64,000 nucleotides of DNA from Pyrocephalus nanus (lineage: Eukaryota > Chordata > Aves > Passeriformes > Tyrannidae), in contig CM076266.1 in assembly GCA_038380795.1 (NCBI GenBank), positions 33,058,145 through 33,122,144 on the forward strand. The letters are read 5' to 3'. Below, one piece after another: positions 1 to 11,682 of this stretch (within the stretch, counting starts at the first letter, position 1; each line of letters starts with the position of its first letter). A program made the position numbers and the translations under genes. A model generated the notes under the pieces. That model was not told where the DNA came from. It ran no database searches and saw only the letters and a program-made list of their open reading frames with translations.

Positions 1-1071
1 TTTTAGTGTTTGCTTTTCAAATTATGCATTGAAAACAATAATTTGAGGACACATAAAATAAATGCTTTTTGACAGTCCATACAGCCCCACAGCTAAAACG
101 TTTCAGCAGTAAGATTTCTCTTTTGGCTTTTCATACCTTTACACAGAGATTCTCCAGAAAACATCTGAGATTTGGTGTTTGACAGCTCCACATGTTTTGA
201 GAATCCTAATATCATGTACAAGATGGTCTGATTTTAAAATAATAATTCCTTATAATTATAGAATTCTGAACAATTTATTGCAGAATTAATTATGTTTATG
301 TGGCTCTTTCATTACGTTCCAAGAACAACAGGTCAATACCAGATCATACAGGAAGTGCCAAGAATTACTTTTAAGGTGAAATTCAGCAGCCACCCATTTT
401 CTGCCATGGCAGTATAGCCATTTTGACAAGCCCTACACTGCCTGTGCTATGCAATGCTGCAAGTAGTTCACAAACAAACAACAAAATGTTGCTGGCACCA
501 TCTGCTCCTTGGAAACCTGCCAACCAGCCTCCAAACCACAGAGAGGAGCCTGTATGGGATTTACTCTATATCCATCCTTTCTGGAGCTTTGGCTTTTGTT
601 GCTGTCCCCAGTAGCCCTCCCAGCAGCTGTAGATAGAGCTTTGATCCATTTATGAGAAAAAAATCTGCAATCTATTACCAATTTCCATCATACTCATCGA
701 GATGACCCTGTCTCCTCAGTTACAGCACATCTACACTGCTCTGTCTGCAGTGACCCAAAGTCATAGAACATTTTGTCTTCAGTAGTTATAGATAACCTGA
801 ACATTGTGAAAACTAGGAACAGGTATAAGAGGAGTATTTTGGCAGTAACTGAAATGCAGCCACTTCTGAAAAGGACAGAGCAGATCTCAAGCACACAACA
901 TCGTTCATTAGCATTTCAGTGACAAAGTGGGGGCTATGGTTTATAACTTTCATAGTTGACAGTAAATAGACAGGAAGCTTGCAAGGACAATGTCTACAAA
1001 TTTGGTCCACACACTAGAGGTAACAAACTTCCTCCTGAAAATGTTACAGGATCTTTTGTGTCACATATCTT

Positions 1072-1121
1072 GGAGGGGGAAAAAAGAAAAGGGAAAAGGA
1101 AAAAAAAAGGGGGGGGGGGGG
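1072..1121. repeat. Homopurine tract ending in 13 Gs
   Basis: About 50 bases contain only A and G, beginning with a G5 run, passing through mixed GAAA/GGAAAA units and ending in an uninterrupted G13 (1109-1121). Such tracts can form triplex (H-DNA) or G-quadruplex structures and mutate quickly in length. The length may be unreliable if this is assembled from short reads. Confidence 0.85.
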
Positions 1122-1332
1122 TGTTGTAAGGCTACAGGGAAAGAAAATCTTCCATAAATTCCATAGTGACACTGCTAACAATTATCTGAAATGCAGTTTA
1201 TTAATTTATCATAGTCAATAATAACTGGTTTGTGATATAATGAATGCACATTTCACCTATTTTATACTTATTTGTAATTAATGCACCCAAAGCATCACTT
1301 TTGTCCTATTATTTTTCGTACCAAAGCTTAGG

Positions 1333-1351
1333 TTTTTTTTTTTTTTTTTTT
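1333..1351. repeat. Poly-T run
   Basis: A run of 18-19 T residues. It is the only T-run of this length seen on the plus strand in the left 49 kb, where A-runs are much more frequent. Confidence 0.9.
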
Positions 1352-4300
1352 ATTACAACCTGTATTGCATTGCTAATGCTTCTGTGAGTCTCTATTGTAG
1401 GTCTTGCTTGTCTGTGTACAATGGCAGCAGGCACTGGCTTCAGTACTGTGACATATCTATTTAATTAACCCAGCTGTTCTATCTACAGTGTGAAGTACCT
1501 AGCAATGGTGCCATACTGGAAAGCAAGACTCATAAAACCAAAAAAAACTACAGTGCCACTTGGAAAATGAAACACAAATAAAGTCTGCTTGAAAAAAGAT
1601 ACAAATAAACTCACTGCTGTCTGCTTTGACAGGCCTCTACTATTCAGTTAGATACCATATAATATCACTGAAGACTCTTAAAAAGTACCTTTTATTGTTT
1701 TAAATCCACCTCCTTTGACTCGAATAAAATCAGCAATTTATCTTCATGTGAACAAAAATCTTAAAATTAAAAAAAAAATTCAACAGCAGTCCTTTCCTGG
1801 TGGCACTGTTCTTTTACCTATGTTTCTACAGCGTCCACTCTGAAAAGTACTTCTGCATATCATGGCATAAGACATTTAACAGGAACATCGCCCAGTGCAA
1901 GCGGATTCTGCCTTTTCCTTGAAAGCTCATAGTATCAAAATCAGACAAATTAATATGATTACCAGGCTGTCATTTTGTAGCACTCTGAAGGGAAGGAGGA
2001 GAAATAAAGGATTCGCTGACGTTGAAGATTATGCAACCATTGCATACGAACACTTCAATAAATATAATTTAGAAAACATCTCCTGCTTATCACGAGCTGG
2101 CCCTCAAAGTGAGTCAGTTGTACACAGCTGACACAAAAAAGAACAGCACCACACCCAGTTTCTTTGAGATGTAAATACATGTGAAAATCAGTTAATTGCT
2201 TTGGAAGAAGAGCATCCAGTGGAACTACACTCATATTCGAGGAGCCTTCCTGGCCACGACAGCTGGGATAAATGAGACATGGCAGCTTCAGACATCTCTC
2301 CAGTCCTTCGCTAGCCTAGAGAACCTCTGCTCATGTGCCAGATGGAAATTAACTCAGTTATATCAAGTAAGCAATTGCTCGCTCTTCTTAAGTGGCTGTC
2401 AGACCGCTCCTACATTTTCAGCCAAGAACTGAGGAGGCACTGGTTCCTGGATGAGAGCATTTGAGTCATGAGTGTCAGAGTACTCAGTGCATGCCACCCA
2501 GGGTTTTCTTCACCCCACTGATCAAGAGAGCAGAAGAGAGCCTTTTTTTATGATGTGCCTACCTTGTGGGCACAACTGTGTCATGGAATAAAGTCTGGAG
2601 ATTTCATTTCAAAAGCACATCTATACATTTGTACAGGGTAAGGCTACTACAAGAAAAACCTTACCAAATGCTCTAGAATACAAGCAATTGAAACAGGTAT
2701 GGTACAGTAAGACAACCTGAATACAATTTATTGAAGTTAAAAAAATGAAATAAAATTGCATTTTATTTGTTGATTGAAGATCTGAACTTTGTAGAGTTTC
2801 TATTCTCACAGCAATAACCATTAAAAACAGAAGGAAAAGCTGTCTAATGTCACCTGGCCTCTTATACTCTCAGCTACTGCAACTGCAAGAGTTCCCAGGA
2901 TTTAAGTACCACCCTAGTGTCTACTGTCATTAAAACTACATAATATAAATATGTATCTAGTCCAGCATTATATACACACTCACAGGGATCTGTAGCTAGA
3001 CAGATAGATACAAGGTAACTTGCTTGCAAACTCAGAGTAGAACGAAAATAGCAAATTTAGGCAACACTACCTACCACACAATCTTCTTTCACCTGTTAAA
3101 GTCAAGATCCAGGTGAAGAAATCCTACCCTAGTGTTTTATTTTCAGAAGTATCTGAACAATGGAAGTTTCCTAAAATACTTCACCCAGGGTGCCTATCCA
3201 GAAACCTCCAAATTAAGAAAGATGCACCTAAATCTATTTTTGGTGTTAATGGAACATGAACCTGGAAGCCAATTAACTGAAACATTTCGACTGAAGTTGG
3301 CATTTGAGGCACTCAAGAGACTGCATTCCCTGCAAGTTAAAAGTGGGGAGAAAGACACAAATAGAAGAATTCTCTGTTAGAAAACCATCCTACAAATGTA
3401 GACCTAGAAATGTACTGACCTTTCCTGTAACCCTTTTAGAAAAGTGATTTTTGTTAAGTCTTTGCTTTTGTAAGCACAGCATTTTAGCGCATTTCCCAAA
3501 CCCACAATACACTTTATAGCTCTTCCCTAAAACAAACCAATCTACACAAATGTCTAAAGATTACTTTCTTAAGTCTCACAGTTTTAATTCACTACAGTTC
3601 ACCTTTAGCAGTACCTTCTTATAAGACCATGTTGAGTCCTGATGCCCCATTCAGCTTCTTTGGGACTGCTACTACACATCAGTCCACTAAATAATGCAAC
3701 TCAGAATCTCCAGGAAAAGACATCTGCAACCTTTACTTTAACTAAACTGACTTACTGGGATTCTGTAAATAAGGAGTAAAGTCTCACTCAGCTATTCCGA
3801 TTGTCACATCTGCTAATAATGGATCTCCCAAATGTTAAATCCTCCAGCTACACTTTCGGTTTCATTCAGCAGGAAAAATCCTTCCCCTTAAGACCATGCT
3901 CAACAACAGTACCAACTAGTTGCCTTATTCCTACTGGTTCGTAGGAAGATAAAATAGTGATCCCCCAAACCAAGAAATAGGGGAAATATCAGCTCCTCAG
4001 AGTTTGCTTTTTTGTATTATCCCCTGATTATTATTTACCATTCTTCATCCTTAATAGGGTGGCAGGTAGTTAAGATCAGCCGTTGTTCATTCAAGGCAAG
4101 GAGCAACACTGATTCCAAGTTAATTTGACCTTACTTTTAGGTTTTCATCCCACCTTTTTCTTGCCTAGGTATTTCAAACGTTTTCCTTCTGCAGAATTGC
4201 AAGGAGATAATCTTTTCCTTTCTTGTTATTTTTTGTATTTGTCCTACTTAGCTGCAAACCAAGCACTTGAGGTTCAACTCTAGAGCAAATTAATGTTACT

Positions 4301-4839
4301 CTTAGCTAACTGACCCCAATTCAAGCTGAACCTACAGGAGTATCCTGAATTTTTCTGCTGATGCAAGATTCCAACAGTGAACAGCCAGACACCATAGAAC
4401 TTCATTCTTCCTCATCTGCTCCACATTTCACCACACTAACAGAATCAGTAGAAGAAATGGGGAGCTACCAGAGGAATACCCTCCTGTATTTTTTTTCTTT
4501 GTAGTATTTCTTAAAATAAAATGTAGATAATCTAGCAATCACAATAATTCCTAAGTAGGTGGCTACATTTTACAAGTGAGAGTAGTTTTACAAAACATAC
4601 CACCTTTGCATGCTTTGGTGGTAGGAAAAGGTACTTTTCTGAGCCCCAAGACAGGCCAACCGGTTCATCCCATAATTACCACATTGTTATGCAACAACCT
4701 ACCCCCATTTCACTAGGGTGCCATAAATCAGACCTTACATTCAGGGAGGTTGTAAAACCATAAGTGGCAGATAGCCTGCATCCAGCTAAGCTCTACTGAG
4801 AGTGCTCTGAAAAAACTAACAGTAGGAAACTTTACCACT

Positions 4840-5419
4840 GTCATCTGCTACATACAAGACAAGCACAATGTTTGCAATACAAGGCGCTGATATCTACCGG
4901 GCACCCGCGAGGAGGATCAGGTGCAACCTTTCACTTCAGAGGTCTCTCTCGGCATTCACTTTTATCAGCTCCTGTGCAATATTTTCAAAACCTCCCCCTG
5001 GGTGATGTCCTTCCAGCCTTTTCTAGGTATCCAGTCTCAAATTCGATTTTCCTCCTTTTATTCTCCCAATTCTTCAAAGATCATTCCAGAAACTTGATTT
5101 GATTAGAAGTCTCTTTTAACGTAAGCAATTCATCCTCACACGCGCGGAGCTGTTGATTCACCTTTTCTTTAATTTCATTTTGCCTGACTTTCATTTGAGC
5201 TATCTCAATTTTAACCTCTGTTAAAGCTCCATCTACCTTGTTTACTGTTTCTTTGATTTGAAAGATCTCCTGCATTAAGTCCTTAAGCGACAACTCTGTG
5301 GCCATTTTTGGCTCCAGCTGTTTGTCAGGAGAGGTCAGCCACCGCCTCGGTCTTTTATTTGTCTGGAGCAACATTCAAATTGTTTTCAGAGCAATTGTTT
5401 TCTTCCCATTTCCTGCCAT
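4840..5419 (-). pseudogene. Broken L1-type LINE ORF1 remnant (coiled-coil RNA-binding protein)
   Basis: Read on the minus strand, an ATG at 5419 opens a frame starting MAGNGKK, broken by TGA at 5377-5375. The same frame then runs 97 codons from 5374 to a second TGA at 5083-5081. Those 97 residues are rich in E, K, Q and L with heptad-like spacing, indicating a long coiled coil. After the second stop the frame goes on to a third TGA near 4985 through an N-W-E-N-K-R-R-K stretch, which recalls the conserved Asn/Arg-rich start of the L1 ORF1 RNA-recognition domain. A +1 shift near 4990 recovers ENIAQELIKVNAERDL and then a segment with a degenerate V-x-R-x-H-R-I look. In L1-type LINEs, ORF1 protein trimerises through its coiled coil and coats the element RNA. 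At least three stops and one or two frameshifts make this non-functional. No reverse-transcriptase ORF was found downstream (below 4.8 kb). Alternative: ORF1 of another LINE clade, or a chance coiled-coil ORF. The family assignment rests on recollection of motif layout, not a search. Confidence 0.5.
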
Positions 5420-7248
5420 CCCTGTTTGGAAATAATAATGAATTACCTCAATTCTAAGAAGAGTTTCTTCTCTTTACTTCATTATCAAGAGCAGGGAGAA
5501 AGACTGTTTCAGAGGTTGGCACCCTGCACAAATTTCCTCAAATCTTGCTTGAGGAATAATAGTGCAGGAACAGTTAAAAGTTATCTTCTGCATGTATAAA
5601 GGATCCTGAAGGAAAGCACATGAGGCTAGTCAGAAAATTCACCTTCTTAAAATCCTGCCAAGCAGGTTTGTATTAGATCTTATGAACAAGATGGCCAGTA
5701 GCAAAAATACCGCATTAAGAATTTACGCACTAAAAACAAAGTTTTGGGGATTTTGGGGGGCTGGGGTTTTATTTTTTCTTTTATTCCCCACCACCCCGCC
5801 CCCCAGCTCTGGTTAGCAGGATCAGTTCCATAGCTGTACAGGAAGCCCGGGGCAGATCTGGAAATAGGTTTCCTGCCTTGATATAGAGTTGCCAGACTAT
5901 CTTCTCTCCTCTAAATACATACAAAATGTGCTCAGAGGAAGCAGGACAACACAAAAAAACTGATGAAAAAGTAGTTTTAGATCAGAAAAGGGTCTTTCTA
6001 AAACCTTTATACTTTGCTCTATTATTTCATGTCAATAAGGAAGATACAGAGATTCTAGATGTGTATTTAGGAGGGAGGGTGTTAGTTTCTAAAAGAATCT
6101 TTACTTTAAATCATATCCCAGCTGTTACTAAGCCCACCTGAAAATTAGCATGCCATAGATTGATATTTTATATTAAAAATCTACATATTTGTTTCATTAT
6201 GAGTACATCGTTCCTTTCCCTACACATACACAAGAACTGTCACAGTGAGATTTATGCCCTGCCATACAGACACAAAAAATGCAGCCCACTGACCACTGAA
6301 GCTCATATCATTTTAGGATGGGACTCAGACAGTTCAGCACTATCTAACTGCAAGTTACTCAAGAAGTGTAGACTCCTTTCTCAGTCAACATGGACACCCT
6401 GCCCTCTCAGGGGAAACATATCCCACCTTTCTGAACACTTTTTTTTTAAATGGTATGATTCCTTATCTATACGGCTCCTTCACTTCCATGACTGAGCTGA
6501 AAGGCTGCACAACTAGCTTACATGTGATCATGTCTTATTTTTAAGATGGCTAATTTGAAGTGTAAAATAATCTCACTCTTGCACACTCTTTCCCAAGTGG
6601 ATATATTTCTAGTTTTAACATTAAATTTCTGCTACATTAAGGGGTGAGACTGTGTTTTTATTAGAAGCTGTTTTACTAACACTACAAAATCTTTACCACA
6701 CCAAAGAAATGTTTCAGTACAACCTATAAATTACATTTGCAATTACTTTATTACTGCATTGTAAGTCACTTTCTTACACCACAAACTTGTGCTTCTTACA
6801 AAACAGAAATACAAAGTTAAATTTCTAACCTACTAAAGGTCACCTCATATATATATTTAAAAATATTTACGTGATTAACAAAACTCAACAGAATTACCCT
6901 GACAGACAATTTAGATTTTTGATCTTTGAGTTAATGAAGGCAAATATTTGCAGAGAGAAGATGGGTGATCAGACTGTTTCATATACAAACTCAGGCCAGT
7001 TTCTTTGTAAGAATGCTACTGGAATCCCAGATTTGTCTTTTTCCATCACAAATGGGCATTTTAAGAGTAAAACCTCCAACCAGAAAGAATATCTTGATAC
7101 AAAGTCTTAATATATACTCTTAATCAGAGTATTATAAAATCTTTCAGTAGTAGTTCCAAATTTCTACAGTGAGAATGGAGTGGGGGGAAAAAAGGGAACA
7201 TCAGTGTATATAAAAACAACTCATCACTTTTTGTTTAGAGATTTAACC

Positions 7249-7369
7249 TATAAACAAACAAACAAACAAGGAAATTTTAATACTTTCATCTTGCAGTAAA
7301 AAATAAACACACAAATGTTATCTATCCTGGTGCAATCTACTCGGTATGCAATAAAAAAAAAAAAAAAAA
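7249..7369. repeat. CAAA short tandem repeat and nearby poly-A run
   Basis: About five CAAA units lie at 7251-7269, and a run of 17 A residues at 7353-7369. No target-site duplication or transposon body was recognised next to them. Confidence 0.8.
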
Positions 7370-8715
7370 GACGACAAGCCAGCTGGGTTTGGAGCCCATT
7401 CTCACTGGGGCCCTTTTTCGTTGCCAGAACAGTGTAAAGCAGCCTCTCTCTCAAAGAAACGAAGGCCACATGAATGCACAGAGGAGCACAGTGATTCTAC
7501 AGTCGCAGCTATTAGGAGAAATCCAGAACAGGATGTAGGAAAACTGTACAAGCTGAATCTAAGGAGACAGAAGCCACATCTGGATAAAAGATTAAATGTA
7601 AGTGTGCTATACACGTAGAGGACAGAAAAATAAAATTACTGGAACCTAAAGTGAGACATATCACAGTGATGACACAAAGAATAAACAGCAGCACTATGAG
7701 CTATCTGTGCTTACCAAGCAAGGAATGAAACTTTATGAAAAATTATCATTTTAAATTATCATAATGCTGGGATACAAAACCAGCACATTTGCAGACGGGT
7801 ACTTCTAATCTTTACTTAATGTCTGCAGTAGTGATTGTATAAAATAAACCACTAAAAATTCCTAGCCAAGCAAAAAGCCTGATAATTTAACTTCCTGGCT
7901 TGACTTCCAAAGGCTAATGCAAAGTTTAGTGGCTGCACAGTCAAATAAATCTTTCGACTACAGCTTTCTTTTTTTGAGAAAATGGTAAATACGGTATTTT
8001 CCATATCATATACCAGAACTACAGTCACAACCCAAGAATGTAGATCTTTCAACCATTCATTACAGAAAATATTGCTCAAGGGAAACTGCTTTAAACTGAT
8101 TTATGTGGTAGACACCCCAGTCAAATTGGACAATGTGGCAGATGGTAATGGATTTATGCATATTTATGTAGCATGTATTTACTTGTCGACTTTGTTATCC
8201 ATCTTTTGCCCCTTCCGAAAGTAGATGGCAATTTATAACAACTATGATGCTGTGACTGGCTGACACTCCCTTTGCAGCCCTTTCCTCTGGACAGGCTAAA
8301 AAGCAGCATCCTTTGTGCAGCTATTTTAATTGTTTTACAGTTTTATTACAAAACATCCTGTCTGTTACACTTGCTTCCTGAGGCTATCACAACAATGTTA
8401 GTTACCACTGTTCAAATCTGCCTCAGGGTATCTGTTTTTACAGTTACAATTAAAGTCAGTAAGTAGCTCACCAACATGTTAACATTAATTTGTCTTTTAA
8501 TTTATTTGACCTTTTAAACTAAGCAAGGAACTCACTGAGGTAAGAGATGCAGAAAGTTCAATCTCTATACCTTTTAGCCATAACATATATTTGATTTTTT
8601 TGTTCTTTTCCACCAAAATATTCAAGTCTTCAGTTGCAAGTGCTTTTATTTATTCTAAATAACTCCAGAAAAGGCAAAATATATTAATTATATTGCATTT
8701 AATATGCGATATAAT

Positions 8716-8753
8716 GCATGTCTTACATAACACTGCATGTCTTGCATAACACT
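8716..8753. repeat. 19-bp tandem duplication (2 copies)
   Basis: Two adjacent 19-base units start with GCATGTCTT and end with ATAACACT. They differ only at one A/G position (8716-8734 and 8735-8753). This fits a recent local replication-slippage duplication. Confidence 0.9.
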
Positions 8754-9535
8754 GATGCATACACCACCCATATAATCTTTAAAATTCATAACAAAGTAAC
8801 CAAGCAATCTGAGAACAGTTTCTAAAACCTTGATGCACTGGAACTGCTATACGCTTACACATCCTTACATTACCAAGGATTGTTTACAGAACACATCAGA
8901 AGTGATGCCAAAACAAAACCCACAAGGATCCAGATAATCAGAAAGCAGCAAACTGTTTAAGTTTTGGTACCATTTGCTCCTGCAGACATGGCAAATGTGG
9001 GGAGAAAAAAAAAAAAAAAAAGGTCATATCAATAATTTTGGATGCCCTTTGTTCTCATTTAAAAATGCAGTCCTACACCTCTGTGGCTTATATCCGTCTA
9101 TGGAATCTGATGCAAAAATACCCAGAGCCACATTTCAGTATTTAGGATTACTCAAACATGCAAATACGTAAAAAAATAAGTTGTTATATATAAATGCAGT
9201 TTTATATTGGTCACTTGATTAATCTAAAGTATATTTAAATAGATTCCCAAGCTGCAGGGAGAACCTCCAGACAGAGTTTTAAGACTACTTTGACTAAGTC
9301 ACTTTTAAGCTAACTCTAAATTATGCTGGTTCAGCTTCCCCACATTTTTGATAATGTGCCCTTGGCCTACGGGCATCATGAGCTGTGAGTCTATCTAAAA
9401 CCCTGATAAGAGGAGAGGGGTACCACTCACATCAAGAGCACTCCCTGGTAAATTAGACATGGGGGAAATGGTGAGGAAAGACTCATCAAATGGTCATTTA
9501 CTGTCAGAGCCATTCATGCTCAAGCAAGAGGCACT

Positions 9536-9602
9536 AGAAAGAAGAGAGAGAGGGAGGGAAGGTTGGGTAGAAAAAAGCTAAAAAGGGAAAAAGATGAAAC
9601 AG
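9536..9602. repeat. Purine-rich (GA)n-like tract
   Basis: An almost purely A/G stretch with GAGAGAGAGG and GGAGGGAAGG units, continuing into A/G-rich sequence with a few T and C interruptions. It is a candidate GAGA-type or triplex-prone element, with no direct functional evidence. Confidence 0.6.
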
Positions 9603-11019
9603 GAACAGACACTACATCTAATAAAAAATTAAATCCCCATTAAAAAGGACAGTATTCTTTCACTCCTTCCTGGTCGAATAAAGCCTTTGACTCCTTTACT
9701 CACAAACCTCCCCCATGATGATCAAAGCTGTAAACTGTTACTGTCATCTTCCTTCCAAGTTCCCAGCCTCTCTCAGCTGCAAAAGCCCTTACTCAGCTGT
9801 GCTCCTGAGCATCTATAGCCTCCAGCCTTCATCCTTCTGCAATCCAGTCATCACCAATTAACACAAATATTTGCGCCAAAATACAACAACAACAAAACAA
9901 AAAAATAGTTTATTTCTGGGTGAGGGGAAAAAATGAATATATTGAAATATATGAGATTTTCAAAATATTTAATTTCAGCATCAATAGTAGAATCTTTTTT
10001 GCATCTATTTGGCTTGACTTTAACATCTGATTGTGCATACTATCCTTAGAGATACACAATGCAATCAAAACAAAATAAACACACAAATGAAAAAACAAAC
10101 AAACAAAAAAAAATCAACCAAGCCAACCCAGACCAGTTATGCATCTTTCCGTTTCCCTGTGCTGCCAGCAGAACAACCAAGCTGCCACGGGATTTAGTGC
10201 AGTGAGCTGTGGAAATAAGAAATCAGGCTGTGCCTCACCTAAGCACTGAGGCCACACAATATGAAGAAAAATGCTATGGTTGGAAGTGGTTGTCGGTCAA
10301 TTACTCACCCTTTAAAATCCTATTATCTTCCAATTCTGCTGAGGAAAAAAAAGCACTGCTGAACACAGAAGGGCAGAACAAACACTATCTTTTTAACCAA
10401 ATGTGTCCAAAAGAGGTTGTCTCTCCAATATGCTGCCAGTCACCCAGCTGAAAGGCTTGGTTCTGACTAGGTGGCTCACAGCACCAAGCGAAGTTAATGG
10501 CATTTTAAGAAGAGAGGTGTATGTGGCAATATTTGACTTTAGGCTGTTTAGCATGCTGTGGCTACAGAACAAGAACAGAGATGAGTTCTAGATAAAACAG
10601 ATAAAAGGAATGCAAAACCTAGCCAAAAGAAAGGCTAATGCCTGCCAGGTAAAACACAAAACTATGTGTCAAGAAGAATATTCAGTATTGAGGGAGCAAG
10701 ACAGATTCAAAATATATTTCTAGCAGTGTATAGGATCAGTACTCTTGCCATTACAAAAACCTGCTTGAGTGCACCCACATCAGTGTACCCCTTTCACCCT
10801 GCTAAGGACATAAATTGTAATAGAGTGAGATTTATCAGATGTCATTCTGTGCAGGAGCAGGACGGACAGAATAAAGCTTTGTTCTGGTTTAAAAAGGTTT
10901 TTTTTGTTAGTTGACCATTGATACGATATTTATCCCCGAGTCTGAACTCCAAAGATCTTAACATCCCTCCCTGTCCTCACACTTATATCTTGATAACAAA
11001 AGCATTTAACATAATTAAG

Positions 11020-11260
11020 ACGGGGCCACTGCCCTATGGAGAAAAAACTGCATCACGTACAAGCTGAAGGGAAACAAAGGAGGCTACAGGATCGTGCACA
11101 GCTCTCCATAGCTCGCCCGTCCCCAGGACCATGAGAGAAGAAAAAGCACTGTGGAAAGGTGTGTGGTTAAAGCTCCTCTTCTCTGGCAGTAACGGCGAGA
11201 AGGATTATTTCCCAGGGACGGAAGCCCTCTGCTGGTCAACGCTTTTTCTAAGATGATTTA
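11020..11260. promoter_or_regulatory. GC-richer, CpG-containing patch; candidate distal regulatory element
   Basis: Against an AT-rich background this roughly 240-bp patch holds several CpGs (for example in ACGGGG, ATCACGTAC, GCTCGCCCGTCC, AACGGCGAG and GGGACGGAAG). It contains a CACGTAC E-box-like sequence and ends with a strong CTCF-like core. No plausible coding frame with splice sites was seen. Enhancer or insulator function is inferred only from composition and motif content. Confidence 0.35.
11224..11238 (-). promoter_or_regulatory. CTCF-like binding site
   Basis: On the minus strand the sequence reads TGACCAGCAGAGGGC. The central 12 bases satisfy every position of the consensus CCASYAGRKGGC, and the preceding TGA agrees with the usual upstream bases. 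The next consensus purine is not matched. CTCF anchors chromatin loops and insulators in vertebrates. The site sits at the edge of the GC-richer patch. Motif orientation points leftwards, away from the CpG island. Confidence 0.5.
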
Positions 11261-11630
11261 CAGCAACTAAATGCACACAGGTTTTAATTTATCCCTGGTT
11301 TTCCTACAAAAGTAAAGCCATGAATAAGAAATTCAAGAACACATTTCACTTTCCTTTGGAGGAAAAGTTGGCCAACAGGATTACAGCAATCAAATCTTTT
11401 TAATTCTTATTAACTAGGTAACTTCCGTTTTGTTATTTCAAAAAGTGCTGTACACCCCATAGTTAAATATGTAACAACTTTTAAAAGGTCTTTATGACTT
11501 AAACAGTGCTGACATCACATATACATTCAGTACCTCTTTCACTGTCCACACAAAAAGGACAAGAACTGTTCAAATAAACCATGTTACCAAGATCAGTACT
11601 CAGCCCTGCAATTTGTTCTCCAGCACAGGT

Positions 11631-11682
11631 ATTTAATATTTAAATGCATTAAATTTTTCAAAAATTTAAATATTTAATATTG
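11631..11682. repeat. AT-only inverted repeat (hairpin)
   Basis: TTAAATTTTT at 11649-11658 pairs perfectly with AAAAATTTAA at 11660-11669 around a single C. The pairing extends outward imperfectly through ATATTTAA-like arms to about 20 bp. It could extrude as a cruciform. No TA or other target duplication was recognised, so it may be chance in AT-rich DNA. Confidence 0.6.

Larger units (their letters stand above)
1..4800. other. AT-rich non-coding DNA, probably intronic
   Basis: No ORF in this stretch resembles a known protein, and none is flanked by a convincing acceptor and donor pair with coding-like composition. The open frames are under about 85 codons, as expected by chance. Content is unique AT-rich sequence with a few simple tracts: a homopurine run near 1.1 kb and a T-run at 1333-1351. 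On the divergent-promoter model it would be deep intron of a gene transcribed on the minus strand from the CpG island near 50 kb, but nothing local proves that. Confidence 0.6.
5430..11020. other. AT-rich non-coding DNA
   Basis: No recognisable exon, RNA gene or transposon coding region. ORFs of 60-111 codons here show no family motifs. The stretch includes a short C-rich run at 5789-5806, a CAAA repeat and poly-A near 7.25-7.37 kb, a 19-bp tandem duplication at 8.7 kb, a poly-A run at about 9007-9020, a GA-rich tract at 9.54 kb and a CAA/CAAA-rich patch around 9.88-10.12 kb. Confidence 0.6.
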
